Assembly: GCF_003063625.1 (NCBI RefSeq) | Contig: NZ_CP026604.1 | Location: 744,001 to 808,000 of the forward strand | Length of the DNA stretch: 64,000 nucleotides | Direction of reading: 5' to 3' | From: Saccharobesus litoralis | GTDB lineage: Bacteria; Pseudomonadota; Gammaproteobacteria; Enterobacterales; Alteromonadaceae | Shown here: in pieces, positions 45,481-54,581 of the stretch | Numbering within the stretch: the stretch's first letter is position 1 | How the letters are laid out: the number at the start of each line of letters is the position of its first letter | The notes under the pieces: generated by a model | Database searches by the model: none | What the model was told of the DNA's origin: nothing | What the model saw: only the letters and a program-made list of their open reading frames with translations | Translations under genes and position numbers: made by a program

Positions 45481-45825
45481 GGGACGATGACATGAGCTTT
45501 GCGCGTACTCATTATGGGTATTAGCCACATGCCAAACAATTGCAATTCAGATAGTGATGTCTTATGAATGTATTATTAGATGTCCGTTTTATAATCTATC
45601 AGTGCAATTAAAGCCTCCTTTGCTTTTTAAAAATACGCTCGTTTTTCACTTCCAGCACCCTTTAAATTATCGTTATGCATAAACATAGGAATATAACTCA
45701 CTCATAGAATTAATTTATATTGGTATTAAATGAATTGAAAAGGTATATTATAAGTATCGAATATTGGTAAAGCCAATATTCAGTTTAGGCAATTTTAATA
45801 CTCGCTGATTGTTCGGACTATTTAT
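45481..45825. other. Intergenic region ahead of the TPR gene
   Basis: No gene was recognised in these 345 bases. The promoter of the TPR/solute-binding pair is expected here. TATTGGTAAAGCCAATA at about 45763 is a short hairpin-forming inverted repeat. Confidence 0.45.
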
Positions 45826-47634
45826 ATGAGAAACACGTTTCACTTCGTTATTTTCTATTTTTTAGTGGCTATACCCAACTCATATGCAGAACAAACCTCA
45901 AACCACGTATACGGCGAAGTGCAAGAATTAATCAAACTGGCAACCAATAATAAAGACCGTGATGTAGACGCCGCCAAGCGGTCACTATCTAAAGCCTTAA
46001 CCCTGCTACAAAGCTCACCCAATAAGCCAATGGAATTTCAAATCCTAGTCAAGTTAGCAATGTTGGCTACCACGCAAAACGATTTAAAAGCCGCATTAAC
46101 CCTATTGCAAAAGGCCGAGCACTTATACGCATCAAACGATTCATTTAGTGCAACATCAAAATTTATCAAAGTTTTGGCTAAAACGGAGTTGTTATTTATA
46201 AGCGCAACTATTAATCAGCTACAACAAGAATATGACAAGGCAATACATCTATTGGACGATGCTTTACAAGTAATAGAAGAAAACGGCAATAATCCAGCGT
46301 TACTGCAACGCGCATATAACAGCAAAGGTGATGTGTATTTAGCCAGCAAACAGCACAAATTAGCTATACGCTTTTATTTATTAGCCAATTATCATGTTCA
46401 CACTCAACCCGATAATATCAAAGCCAAGTTGTGGCAACGCTTAGCTTTCGCCTATACCAGAATTAATGAAAACTTTGCAGCAATCAAATATTTTAAACAG
46501 TTACTGATCCTGCATGAGCAATCGAATAACCTTGAACAACAAGCTAAAGTCTTACTCAATATTTCTCGATCCTATAAAAAAGGCAGCGCTTTTGGTGAAG
46601 CTTTATCGTATGGCAATAGAGCACTAAAAATAAGTAAAGAAACCGCTAATGAAGAATTTACCCTAAAGTCTTTATTACACCTTTCTACCGTATATCGGCG
46701 CTTAAGTAGCTTTGACAATGCATTAGACTGCGGTTTAGAAGCACTCAACATTTATCAAAAAAACAGAAACGTTAACGGCATTGCGACTTCATTAAATACA
46801 GTGGGCTTAGCCTATCGACAATTAAATCAACGCGACAAAGCCACACTGTATTTTGAGCAAGTCTTGCGTTTACCAACAGATAAGCTCAATAAAAAATATT
46901 ACGCCGCAGCATTACGAGAGCTAGGCTTACTGCAGTTTTATGATAATGCCTATGCACAAGCACTTGCCTTATCTGAACAAGCTTTTGTTGTATATAGTGA
47001 TATTGGTGACGAAAAAGGCCAAGCAACTATTAAAAAAAACCTTGGGTTGATTTATCAAGCCAAAGGTCAATACCAACTGGCGTTCGAGTCATTTAATTAT
47101 AGCGTGATTACAGCCAAGCAAACCGGAGACCTATGGGAACAGGCTAGCAATTTAGCCAATATCGCCACGCTTTATGCCAATACTCAGCCAGCAAAGACTC
47201 AAGCATGGGCCAACCAAGGTTTACGCATTGCCATACGAATACAAGCTAAGCCCATCATCACTCAGATCTACTCGGCACTGAGTATAGCGGCTGAAAAACG
47301 TGGCGATTTACAACAAGCCTTAGACTATGCCAAACGGCAAATCACCAAAATAAATGAAATGAAAAGTGAGGTGATTAAAAAGCGGGAAAGCGAAGCGCAA
47401 GTGCTAATCAATATCACCAATAAAATGTACGAGCTAGACCAGCTTAAAAACACTATGTCGACCTTAACCCGCAAGTTACAAAATCAGACAAGCGAGTTTG
47501 AGCAATTGAAGCACCAAGCCAACAACGACCAAAGCACCATTAGATATCAACGCATCCTGTTGGTGATTTTATCTTGCTGTTTAATGCTGGGTATTTCGAT
47601 AGTCATATTAAAGTTCAACAGGAACGACAAATGA
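45826..47634 (+). CDS. TPR protein with C-terminal membrane helix, no output domain
   Basis: A signal peptide (about residues 5-22, ending SYAEQ) precedes at least eight tetratricopeptide repeats (about residues 25-500), for example YNSKGDVYLASKQHKLAIRF and TSLNTVGLAYRQLNQRDKAT. A coiled-coil stretch (500-570, ESEAQVLINITNKMYELDQL) leads into a single membrane helix near the end (about 577-596) and a seven-residue basic tail. Such TPR sensors usually continue into a GGDEF or histidine kinase domain; here the output part is missing, so the protein either lost it or works by protein contacts in the periplasm. The stop overlaps the next start as ATGA, implying translational coupling. Confidence 0.8.
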   Translation: MRNTFHFVIFYFLVAIPNSYAEQTSNHVYGEVQELIKLATNNKDRDVDAAKRSLSKALTLLQSSPNKPMEFQILVKLAMLATTQNDLKAALTLLQKAEHLYASNDSFSATSKFIKVLAKTELLFISATINQLQQEYDKAIHLLDDALQVIEENGNNPALLQRAYNSKGDVYLASKQHKLAIRFYLLANYHVHTQPDNIKAKLWQRLAFAYTRINENFAAIKYFKQLLILHEQSNNLEQQAKVLLNISRSYKKGSAFGEALSYGNRALKISKETANEEFTLKSLLHLSTVYRRLSSFDNALDCGLEALNIYQKNRNVNGIATSLNTVGLAYRQLNQRDKATLYFEQVLRLPTDKLNKKYYAAALRELGLLQFYDNAYAQALALSEQAFVVYSDIGDEKGQATIKKNLGLIYQAKGQYQLAFESFNYSVITAKQTGDLWEQASNLANIATLYANTQPAKTQAWANQGLRIAIRIQAKPIITQIYSALSIAAEKRGDLQQALDYAKRQITKINEMKSEVIKKRESEAQVLINITNKMYELDQLKNTMSTLTRKLQNQTSEFEQLKHQANNDQSTIRYQRILLVILSCCLMLGISIVILKFNRNDK

Positions 47635-48554
47635 AAAAAGTTACGTTTTGCTCTCTAGGCTACTTAGCCTTATTAATTTGTTTGCTTTTCTCAAGTTCGG
47701 TCCACGCGCAATCAGATTTTTCCAATCAAGAGATTGACCAAATTACAATGACCAGCCGTCAGTCTGAACTCGATGTTAGAGAGGAATACATATCTGAAAT
47801 CTTAGACTTAGCCTTGAGCCTTTCAAAAGATAAGTACGGCGAATACGTAGTAAAACAACTGCCCATCTCAATGCCAAACGATCAAACCTTTTATGAGTTG
47901 TCATTAGGAAAAACCATCAACTTAGCCATGAGTGGTGCAACTACCGACAAAGATCACCTTGCTATTCCCATCCGTATCCCTATTCGCCGCGGCATTCTTA
48001 ATTATCGTTTACTTGTTATTAATAAAAACAAGCAAGCATTATTTAAAGGCATTACCAGCTTTGCCCAACTTAAAGCTTTAACTGCGGGTATTCATGCTAA
48101 TGCCGTCACAGCTGAGATAATGAAACTGCAAGGTTTTAGCGTTGTAGAAGGCGCGAGTTACGATGGTATGTTTAAGCAGTTGTCACACAACAGGTTTGAT
48201 TATATCCCCAGAGGCGTACACGAAGCTTACGACGAATTGCAACTGCGTGCAGCTACCTTAGATAACCTAATGATAGAGCCTAACTTAGCCATTTATATGC
48301 CAATGCCTTATTACATTTACGTATCTCCCAAGTTTCCGAGACTAGTCAAACGTATTGAATATGGCCTTGAGAAAATGATTGAACAAAAGCTAATTAAAAC
48401 CATTTTTGATAAGTACTACGCTGAAGATGTCGCACGCGCTAACTTAGCGCAAAGAACCATCATAGATATCGGCAACCCATTTTTATCGTCTAAAACCCCG
48501 TTTCAGCGCAAAGAGCTATGGATAGACGAGTACGCGATAAAACCAACAAATTAA
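47631..48554 (+). CDS. Periplasmic solute-binding protein, family 3-like, coupled to the TPR gene
   Basis: The start at 47631 overlaps the TPR stop and gives MKKVTFCSLGYLALLICLLF ending SVHAQ, a proper signal peptide; the frame is open further upstream but would overlap the TPR helix region. The 307-residue protein has the SBP family 3-like pattern: EYISEILDLALSLSKDKYG, MNDQTF-like FYELSLGKTINLAMSG, RGILNYRLLVINKN and a FDYIPRGVHEAYDEL segment where bound ligands are read. The variant without permease partners seems to be a sensor-type binding protein; with the TPR protein it may form a periplasmic signalling unit. The ligand is unknown. Confidence 0.78.
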   Translation: MKKVTFCSLGYLALLICLLFSSSVHAQSDFSNQEIDQITMTSRQSELDVREEYISEILDLALSLSKDKYGEYVVKQLPISMPNDQTFYELSLGKTINLAMSGATTDKDHLAIPIRIPIRRGILNYRLLVINKNKQALFKGITSFAQLKALTAGIHANAVTAEIMKLQGFSVVEGASYDGMFKQLSHNRFDYIPRGVHEAYDELQLRAATLDNLMIEPNLAIYMPMPYYIYVSPKFPRLVKRIEYGLEKMIEQKLIKTIFDKYYAEDVARANLAQRTIIDIGNPFLSSKTPFQRKELWIDEYAIKPTN

Positions 48555-48719
48555 TCAATTAATGCGCAAGCTCACTCCGGACAGGCATCGGAAATTTCTA
48601 AAAGATTGGATAATACTTTTTAAGGTGGGTGTCACGTTATTTTTTTTCGTTATTTTTCGAGTTAGCGCGTTGGCTAAATGAGCCATAGCCTCACTCGGCC
48701 TGAAAAAAGTGACGATTGG

Positions 48720-48879
48720 CACCTTCGCCACTTTGTGGTTTTGGCCAGAGCCGATATTGACTATATAAAGCAGGGATGCGGTTCTATTATTACACCTCAC
48801 CTTTTTGTGAGTCTGCGCTCCGGGATTGTCCAACACTGGGATGATGTGTCGGCTTCGCGCCACATATCCTTATTTGTTA
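48720..48879. repeat. Repeat block A, copy 2
   Basis: This 160-base block matches 43020-43177 (same order and orientation). Its right part is attC-like site e. Left of 48720 the similarity ends. Confidence 0.88.
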
Positions 48880-48882
48880 TAT
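48828..48882 (-). repeat. attC-like site e
   Basis: Same arms as site c, with cores GTCCAAC and GTTATAT. The stop codon of the HNH-like gene (48877-48879) lies in the outer core. Confidence 0.72.
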
Positions 48883-49674
48883 GCCGCCCAACGCCTCTTT
48901 TTTAAGACTTGGGTGATTGTTTAAAAACTCGTTATGAAGTTTAAATAAATTACCTAAATGAAATGATACAGATGTCTCAACTTGAGTGACAATAGTTTGT
49001 TGATAACCCACAAACATGGGGTGGTCATAAGGGATAGGCTCAACCAATACCGCTAGTTTAGGATCACTAAGGTGTATGTGTGCAATTAGACCATCCATAT
49101 AAAACCGATAAATTTCTTTTTTGTGTTTGCCAATTTTTTGTTTAATTGGTACGAAATTGTGCACTGGACCTTTAGTTGGCAGTTGAACTAAAGCTATAGG
49201 AAAAAAGCTAAAATCATCTGAGCACTCACCCATTAAGATTTGTCTTAAACGCTCTAATTTTTCCTGAGATAAGGTGATTTCTCTAAACTCAGGTAATGTG
49301 GAAACAGAAGCTCGCCAAAGTAAACTTAAGAAAAATTTACGCATTTTTTCAGGTTCTTGAAATTCGACAACTGTGATCTCTTGCAAAGAGTTTGAAGCAC
49401 GTTTTCTCAGCGTTGTACTTGACCATAGTAGTCCCCAGCTTCTTAGCTCCTTTATAGCATATGAATCAAGATCGGAAAGTACATCTTCGCCTTCTCGAGT
49501 GACGATGCTTTTATCATACCAACTATCAGACCTTTTAAAATACCTCTGTTCTGGGTTTATAGGATCTGCTTGATAAAACTTGTTACCTGGTTGGCTCGGT
49601 CTGGTGACAGACTTAGGTATAATGTGAGACTTTACAAATTTTCCTTTTTTACCTGTAAGTTTACAAATCCCCAA
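48877..49674 (-). CDS. HNH-like protein with SHIIPK motif (cassette gene)
   Basis: The 265-residue protein begins MGICKLTGKKGKFVKSHIIP, which recalls small HNH-type families that combine a Cys-x-x-(S)G turn with a K-SHIIPK segment, but the usual second Cys pair of zinc HNH domains is not obvious. The middle is rich in charged helices, and the rest (VPIKQKIGKHKKEIYRFYMD, LVEPIPYDHPMFVGYQ) seems to be alpha/beta. Start is TTG at 49674 with TAGGAGATTGTT ahead. It lies 41 bases after attC-like site f and its stop overlaps site e. A nuclease or defence role is possible but not shown. Confidence 0.6.
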   Translation of the reverse strand: MGICKLTGKKGKFVKSHIIPKSVTRPSQPGNKFYQADPINPEQRYFKRSDSWYDKSIVTREGEDVLSDLDSYAIKELRSWGLLWSSTTLRKRASNSLQEITVVEFQEPEKMRKFFLSLLWRASVSTLPEFREITLSQEKLERLRQILMGECSDDFSFFPIALVQLPTKGPVHNFVPIKQKIGKHKKEIYRFYMDGLIAHIHLSDPKLAVLVEPIPYDHPMFVGYQQTIVTQVETSVSFHLGNLFKLHNEFLNNHPSLKKEALGGI

Positions 49675-49714
49675 AACAATCTCCTAATTTTTCACCAAAC
49701 ACAATCTCGAAGGC

Positions 49715-49813
49715 ATATAACGCCGTAATATGGGGCGCGAAAAAGCTTGGCTAAAATAGGAACGAAGTGACGCAGCCAAGCTTTTGCGTCCCATCATAAT
49801 TGCATTGTTATGT
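49715..49813 (-). repeat. attC-like site f
   Basis: Read on the minus strand it starts ACATAACAATGCAATTATG and ends GGCGTTATATGCC. The arms GGGACGCAAAAGCTTGGCT and GGGGCGCGAAAAAGCTTGGC (as inverted partners) pair along about 18 bases. The stop of the membrane-protein gene (49814-49816) directly abuts it. Confidence 0.85.
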
Positions 49814-50242
49814 TTACAGCTTTCTATGCCAAGCCCAAGTACCAGCGAACAAGCTAGTTGCAAAAAAAGTGAATACGAGAGCGCCAGTTATAATAGCATC
49901 ATTTAAATTACCGCCGAGGCTTGCCAAACGGGCAAAACCTAATCCGATTAAAGCAGCTAGAAATGTAGAAACAACAGAAGCTACTTTAAAGCTCAAACCT
50001 TGTTTGATAGACAGTAAAATAAAATAAGTTAAATAGCTGAAAAACAATATCGGCATAAAGCCAAGAAAAACAGCAAAACCACGAAGATACCCGTCATTTT
50101 CAGGGTTTTCTGGTGGGTAATATATTTCAGCGAAACCAAATAATAAAACAAAGCATAATGGTATAGCCATTGATGCTAGCGCACCAAGCAGTGACGCTAA
50201 AAAGTGTTTTCCTTGAATATTGAATAGTGGTTCAGTAGACAT
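49814..50242 (-). CDS. Four-helix membrane protein of unknown function (cassette gene)
   Basis: The 142-residue protein has four hydrophobic segments (about residues 14-38, 52-77, 84-105 and 113-136) and short polar ends (MSTEPLFNIQG at the start, WAWHRKL at the end). No family is recognised. It is the first cassette gene after repeat block B2, starting 20 bases past the core-like GTTGTATG, and the stop abuts attC-like site f. Small membrane proteins are common cargo in sedentary integron arrays; roles range from transport to toxin-like or defence functions, and none can be picked here. Confidence 0.65.
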   Translation of the reverse strand: MSTEPLFNIQGKHFLASLLGALASMAIPLCFVLLFGFAEIYYPPENPENDGYLRGFAVFLGFMPILFFSYLTYFILLSIKQGLSFKVASVVSTFLAALIGLGFARLASLGGNLNDAIITGALVFTFFATSLFAGTWAWHRKL

Positions 50243-50262
50243 ACTTTCCAGTAAACATACAA

Positions 50263-50520
50263 CTTATTGATCGGAATTCACAGTTTCTCGATTCATTCAT
50301 AACCGTAAATCTCTCAATAAAAAACAATTAATTTCATCAACTTAGTTAATTTAAAGTTAAAGTCAACCACTAAATTTATCTGTAGAAAGCGAGACTTGCG
50401 TTAATTGAGAATCAATTGGCCTATTATGTAAATTAATAAATGTATAACAATCTTAGGGTTAACTTTATACAAACCACGCCATTAAATTATTGGAGAAAGC
50501 GAGAATGCCGCAAGTAAACG
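50263..50520. repeat. Repeat block B, copy 2 (array leader-like)
   Basis: Matches 45217-45480. Its left limit is CTTATTGATCG next to AACATACAA, the core-like junction (AAG-TTGTATG on the minus strand). On the plus strand it ends with TTGGAGAAAGCGAGAATGCC, a ribosome site and start, followed in this copy by a 22-codon frame that ends at TAA near 50574. Confidence 0.88.
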
Positions 50521-50999
50521 AGGTATTGGATTTATTCGGTTCAGGTTGGTTTGAATGGTTAACAACGAACTAAAAATGATTTATCGCCCTTGGCTGGTCT
50601 TTTCAGAATCGTTGCTTTATTTACCCATCGGCCTAAATGCACGAGCTACAATACTTTTTAGTTAGCTATGCTCCCTTTAACTGTTGGCAAGTTCACTAAA
50701 ACATGCTTTGTAGGTCGAGTTTTAACTCGACTGCTCTAATACATATTAAAGTAAAAAAGTGGTATTAATTAGACCTGCAGTATCTTTTTGTCGAAATAAA
50801 TTTCGACCTACATAAGATTTTGTTTTTATTGAAATTTAATTATAAACAACAATAAAGACAACAGAGCCTTTTTGTTAATGCATAAATAAAAATATCGAGG
50901 TCAGGTTTCGTAAACGTAAAGTTCAATCATGAAAAATACATGATTTTCCAATAACGGGCGTAAGCGCTATCGGTAAAACCAACCCCATTTTATTGCTTT
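50521..50999. other. Intergenic region right of the cassette block
   Basis: It contains the REP-like palindrome at 50790-50807 and otherwise no recognisable gene. Confidence 0.5.
50790..50807. repeat. REP-like palindrome, copy 4
   Basis: GTCGAAATAAATTTCGAC followed by CTACATAAG. It is an intact reference for the target interrupted by the IS element at 19546. Confidence 0.8.
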
Positions 51000-53360
51000 T
51001 TATTTTGCACTAACCGACCAAGTGCCGGCTGCTACACTAAAGTTAAGGTACTTTTCATCCTCTCCCACAAATTCAATACCCGCGAGCTTGCCTTGTGCAC
51101 TACCCTTATGCCAAACGGTTTTACCGTTAAAAGCAACGCTATTGAGTTTGAAATAGGCTTTTGGAATACCCAGTGTTGCGGTTGTGGCGGTTGGTGAGGT
51201 TAGATCAATTTTGATTGATGAGGTATCTCGGCTGATCACAAAATCGATGTCGCCTTTTACACTGGGCACTTTTTGCTGTACACGCTGCATATGCGCCATA
51301 TTGGGTTTTATGTGGTAGGTTTGCCAAGCAACAGATGTTGGGGCAATACCAGCAATGTATTGGCTGAGTACGGTACTAGGTGCATTCCATGCATGATTCT
51401 CGGTGCCTTTTTTCTCGCCTAGATATTCAGCTAAGGTTGAGAGCTCTTTATTGTTCACTTGAGCGCTGTAACGCGTTTTCATCCGCGCAAGAGCATCTTG
51501 GTAACGACCTGCCATCGCCATCGCGTTATAAACCATCCACTCAAAGTGCGGGCTGGCATAATGATTCGGATTTAATACATTATCAACAATAGATTGGTAT
51601 TGGCGAGGCTCGGCAAGGCCAAACAGAATAGCAATTGCATTAGCGCGATCATCTTTAAATTTGGCAGGATTACTGCTGAAAAATCCATCTTGCCAATAGT
51701 ATATTTGATAGGCTTTTTTAATTGAATTAATGCGCCTATCGTAAAAGCCGATATGGGTGTCATCACCCAAGGCTTTGGCCATTTTACGCGCCGAGACTAA
51801 TGCACTGTAATACAAGGCATTTTGAATGGCATCATAGTCTATCGTGTCTTGAGGCCCCCAGTCAGTCCACTTCCACGCACCGGCTCTAAAAGTGGCTAAG
51901 CCGTTGTCTTTTAGGTCCCATAGGGTTAAGTATTTATGTACGTAAGGGTAAGCAAACGCTAAGGTGTCTTTGTCTCCGGTGTTGTAATAATAATGCCAAA
52001 TGCCTTGTTCAATAAATTGCAAACTTTGCGCGGGTAATTCACGGAAACGGCCTGGCCCTAAGCCCGCAAAAATACCGGTTTCACTATCACTAAACGCCAA
52101 AGTTACGGTGATCGCTTTTTTCAATAGATCACGCCCGGGTTTATCCATTGAATAGAATAAATAACTGGCTTGATCGGCAACATCACCTATCCACAAGCCG
52201 CGCTCTCTGTCTGGTGTGTCCATAAAATTATCGCGCGCACAAATGTATAAGGTGTTTTCAGCCATTTGCCAAATTCGCGTATACCAAGCATCGTCAGCTT
52301 CAAAATGCCCCGGTGTTTTACCAACGCCCGTCCAACGGTATTTTAAGCCATGTACTTTCACCCCTTTGGGGATGGTGAATTGGATTATGCGACCATTTAA
52401 CCAAGAGTAAGACTCAAACTGTTGGCGACCCGGTTTTGCGGTATAAAAGGTCTCAATTTTGTTACGCTTAAAATTAGACGTAATATGGATTTGCTCGCCG
52501 CCTTTCGCTTCAATATCAAAATAAGGGGTAAAGTTTTTATTAAAGTCGAGCTTACATTCAATCTTACTGCCGTCAGCAACAAAGGGAAATTTATGCTCAG
52601 GAAAATTAGTGCAATTGGCTAAGCCATAGTTAGTAAATGGCGGGATTTCACTTGGGAACAATTTAAAAAACGGCGCTCGCGGCGGGAACCGTTTTGTTCT
52701 CGGGGTTTTCCACGTCGAATCATCATAGTTAGGTAAGTACCACGCTTTTGCGGTCCAATCTCCCATATCATCTCTGGCATCATACTTTACGCGCCATGCT
52801 GCCAGCCGGATGGGGTCTGTTTTAACAAAGTCGTTTTTATAGGCTTTATGGTCTATGGCTTTCCAACTCTTGTCTGAGACGATAACTTGTTCACCCACTT
52901 CCGCTTGGAAAATAAAGCCGCCGGTCATTGCCGAAATATGGGTGCCTTTAGTGCCATTATCACCCCAGTACCAAGTTAACGCAGCAATGGTGTTTTTACC
53001 TTGTTTTAAGTATTGGCTGATATCTATGGTGTCGTAATATTTATTTGAAGCAATAACATAGTTATCAATACGGGGGGACGGTCGAACTGGGCTTGGTCCG
53101 CCAGTAAAGCCCCCTTCAAATACCACCATTTCGCCGTTGATCCACAACCAATATTTAGTGTCGGCACTAATGTAAGCTTTGGCTTGCTGGTCTAGGTTGT
53201 CAATGGTAACGTCTTTGCGAAAAGCGACCCAAGAATTAGGGACACTACCTCCTTTATTGCTCCAAATCCATTGCGCCTGCCAATCAACAGCGAATGATTT
53301 AAAACCAATCAATAAAAATAGAAACGTAAACAAACGTCCTAAAATTAACGTAAACCTCAT
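51000..53360 (-). CDS. Secreted GH78-type alpha-L-rhamnosidase
   Basis: A signal peptide (about residues 5-24, ending KSFAVD) precedes beta-sandwich domains with WQAQWIWSNKGG and YKNDFVKTDPIRLAAWR. The catalytic (alpha/alpha)6 barrel follows, with the GH78 signature FMDTPDRERGLWIGDVADQ near residues 378-396 carrying the acidic residues, and GAWKWTDWGPQDTIDY later. A C-terminal beta domain begins near YHIKPNM. At 786 residues it is shorter than the paralogue at 54846 but similar in plan. It should release rhamnose from unsaturated ulvan oligosaccharides or other rhamnosides in the periplasm. It is the last gene of the minus-strand group 57698-51000. Confidence 0.87.
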   Translation of the reverse strand: MRFTLILGRLFTFLFLLIGFKSFAVDWQAQWIWSNKGGSVPNSWVAFRKDVTIDNLDQQAKAYISADTKYWLWINGEMVVFEGGFTGGPSPVRPSPRIDNYVIASNKYYDTIDISQYLKQGKNTIAALTWYWGDNGTKGTHISAMTGGFIFQAEVGEQVIVSDKSWKAIDHKAYKNDFVKTDPIRLAAWRVKYDARDDMGDWTAKAWYLPNYDDSTWKTPRTKRFPPRAPFFKLFPSEIPPFTNYGLANCTNFPEHKFPFVADGSKIECKLDFNKNFTPYFDIEAKGGEQIHITSNFKRNKIETFYTAKPGRQQFESYSWLNGRIIQFTIPKGVKVHGLKYRWTGVGKTPGHFEADDAWYTRIWQMAENTLYICARDNFMDTPDRERGLWIGDVADQASYLFYSMDKPGRDLLKKAITVTLAFSDSETGIFAGLGPGRFRELPAQSLQFIEQGIWHYYYNTGDKDTLAFAYPYVHKYLTLWDLKDNGLATFRAGAWKWTDWGPQDTIDYDAIQNALYYSALVSARKMAKALGDDTHIGFYDRRINSIKKAYQIYYWQDGFFSSNPAKFKDDRANAIAILFGLAEPRQYQSIVDNVLNPNHYASPHFEWMVYNAMAMAGRYQDALARMKTRYSAQVNNKELSTLAEYLGEKKGTENHAWNAPSTVLSQYIAGIAPTSVAWQTYHIKPNMAHMQRVQQKVPSVKGDIDFVISRDTSSIKIDLTSPTATTATLGIPKAYFKLNSVAFNGKTVWHKGSAQGKLAGIEFVGEDEKYLNFSVAAGTWSVSAK

Positions 53361-53438
53361 TGAAGCTTCCTAATAGTTAGTTGAAAATTGCTATTAGGAA
53401 TAGTGCAGAAGATGTAAAACTAATACCCCTACTTTGCC

Positions 53439-54581
53439 CTATTCGGTTGCCAGTAAATACTCAAGGTTAAAGTCGTATTTATGCAATTGAGGGTTATGCC
53501 GCTTAGAGTATTGCTTTATGTTAGCAGTGTGCCAGTAACTTGATTGAAACAAGGGTTCGATATGTTGGATGTTATGCTTGCTGGCTTTAATATATGGAAT
53601 GTTAATAATAGAGTCTGCCTCTTTATTAACAGCATTAGCACCGCTACTGTTATGAACAATATCGTATATCACTAATAATGCCCATACCCCATGCATATGG
53701 TTGCCGCCCATGCTAAACGCAATATGTTCTTGTTGAATAGCTGAAAACACCTTGGGATGCCAACCTAGGTTACCTATCATCGGCCAGTGTTGCGTTTTAA
53801 TCTGGCTCGCTTGTAACGCTTGGCGTATTCCCAATGCAATATTAATGTTGCCCGCCCAAGCAAGGTTGATATTAGGATGTCGGCGCAACAAGATATTCAT
53901 TTTATTAAAGGCTTCATCTTGCGACCAATCTGAATAAACCAACTGTAAAAGGTGCATATTTTTTCGTTGTTCAATCGCGGTTAGCATACCCAAATTACTA
54001 TTTTTCGCCGACTGTAAATACTTACTTCCGGCAATACCTATAATGCGGTAGGGTTTGGTGTAGTTGGATTGTTGCGCGGCTAGATGCAAGGCATCAATTA
54101 TCTTGTAGCTAGCGTCATATTCATTCGATGAGATTTGTGCTTGCCAATATTGATAACGCTGAAGTGGTTTACCAACCACATTGGCGTCCTTTGGTGGAAT
54201 GGGATTAGTGATATTGATTGAGCGAATTTTATGGGCTTCCAGTAAATTTAACATTTTGTCTGGATGACTACGGCGATGTACCCAAATGACCCATTCGGGT
54301 GTGCGGTTCTTTTTTAAATACTGGTTTAGCACTAAGGTAAAATCAAAGCCTTTTTGTGCATCAGGGCGTAAGCTAATAAAATTTAGCCCGAGTTGCTTAG
54401 CAACCGGAGCCATAGGTAACTCAACGTTGTTCCAAAAAACGCTTAAGTATGGGGCAATTAAAAGAACATCTTGCGTTTTACCAAATGACACCTGAGGAAA
54501 AAAGCACAATAGCCCCACGCAAATAAAGTACTTAAGTTGAACAATAAACCTGTTATGTCTAAATAATGTACACAAAGCCAA
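53439..54581 (-). CDS. Periplasmic sugar-binding protein (type 1), orphan
   Basis: This 380-residue secreted protein has a late signal peptide (about residues 15-34, ending VSFGKT) and the two-domain pattern of sugar-binding periplasmic proteins: VLLIAPYLSVFWNNVELPMA, WVIWVHRRSHPDKMLNLLEA, IGIAGSKYLQSAKN, and NLAWAGNINIALGIRQAL, which match the ribose/LuxP-like class. No permease or ATPase is adjacent, so it may present its sugar to a chemoreceptor or histidine kinase rather than to a transporter. It lies between two GH78 genes (264 bases after the first, 78 before the second), so the ligand is likely rhamnose or a rhamnose-containing oligosaccharide. Confidence 0.75.
   Translation of the reverse strand: MALCTLFRHNRFIVQLKYFICVGLLCFFPQVSFGKTQDVLLIAPYLSVFWNNVELPMAPVAKQLGLNFISLRPDAQKGFDFTLVLNQYLKKNRTPEWVIWVHRRSHPDKMLNLLEAHKIRSINITNPIPPKDANVVGKPLQRYQYWQAQISSNEYDASYKIIDALHLAAQQSNYTKPYRIIGIAGSKYLQSAKNSNLGMLTAIEQRKNMHLLQLVYSDWSQDEAFNKMNILLRRHPNINLAWAGNINIALGIRQALQASQIKTQHWPMIGNLGWHPKVFSAIQQEHIAFSMGGNHMHGVWALLVIYDIVHNSSGANAVNKEADSIINIPYIKASKHNIQHIEPLFQSSYWHTANIKQYSKRHNPQLHKYDFNLEYLLATE

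Noticed and set aside
48555-48863. 102-codon minus-strand frame across repeat block A2
   Set aside because: It crosses the attC-like site and repeat block A, the frame is not kept in copy A1, and it abuts the solute-binding gene stop. Best seen as non-coding.
50505-50574. 22-codon frame with good ribosome site at the end of block B2
   Set aside because: The start and ribosome site are shared with B1, but the frame there ends after about eight codons; it may be a gene-start relic, but evidence for a product is insufficient.
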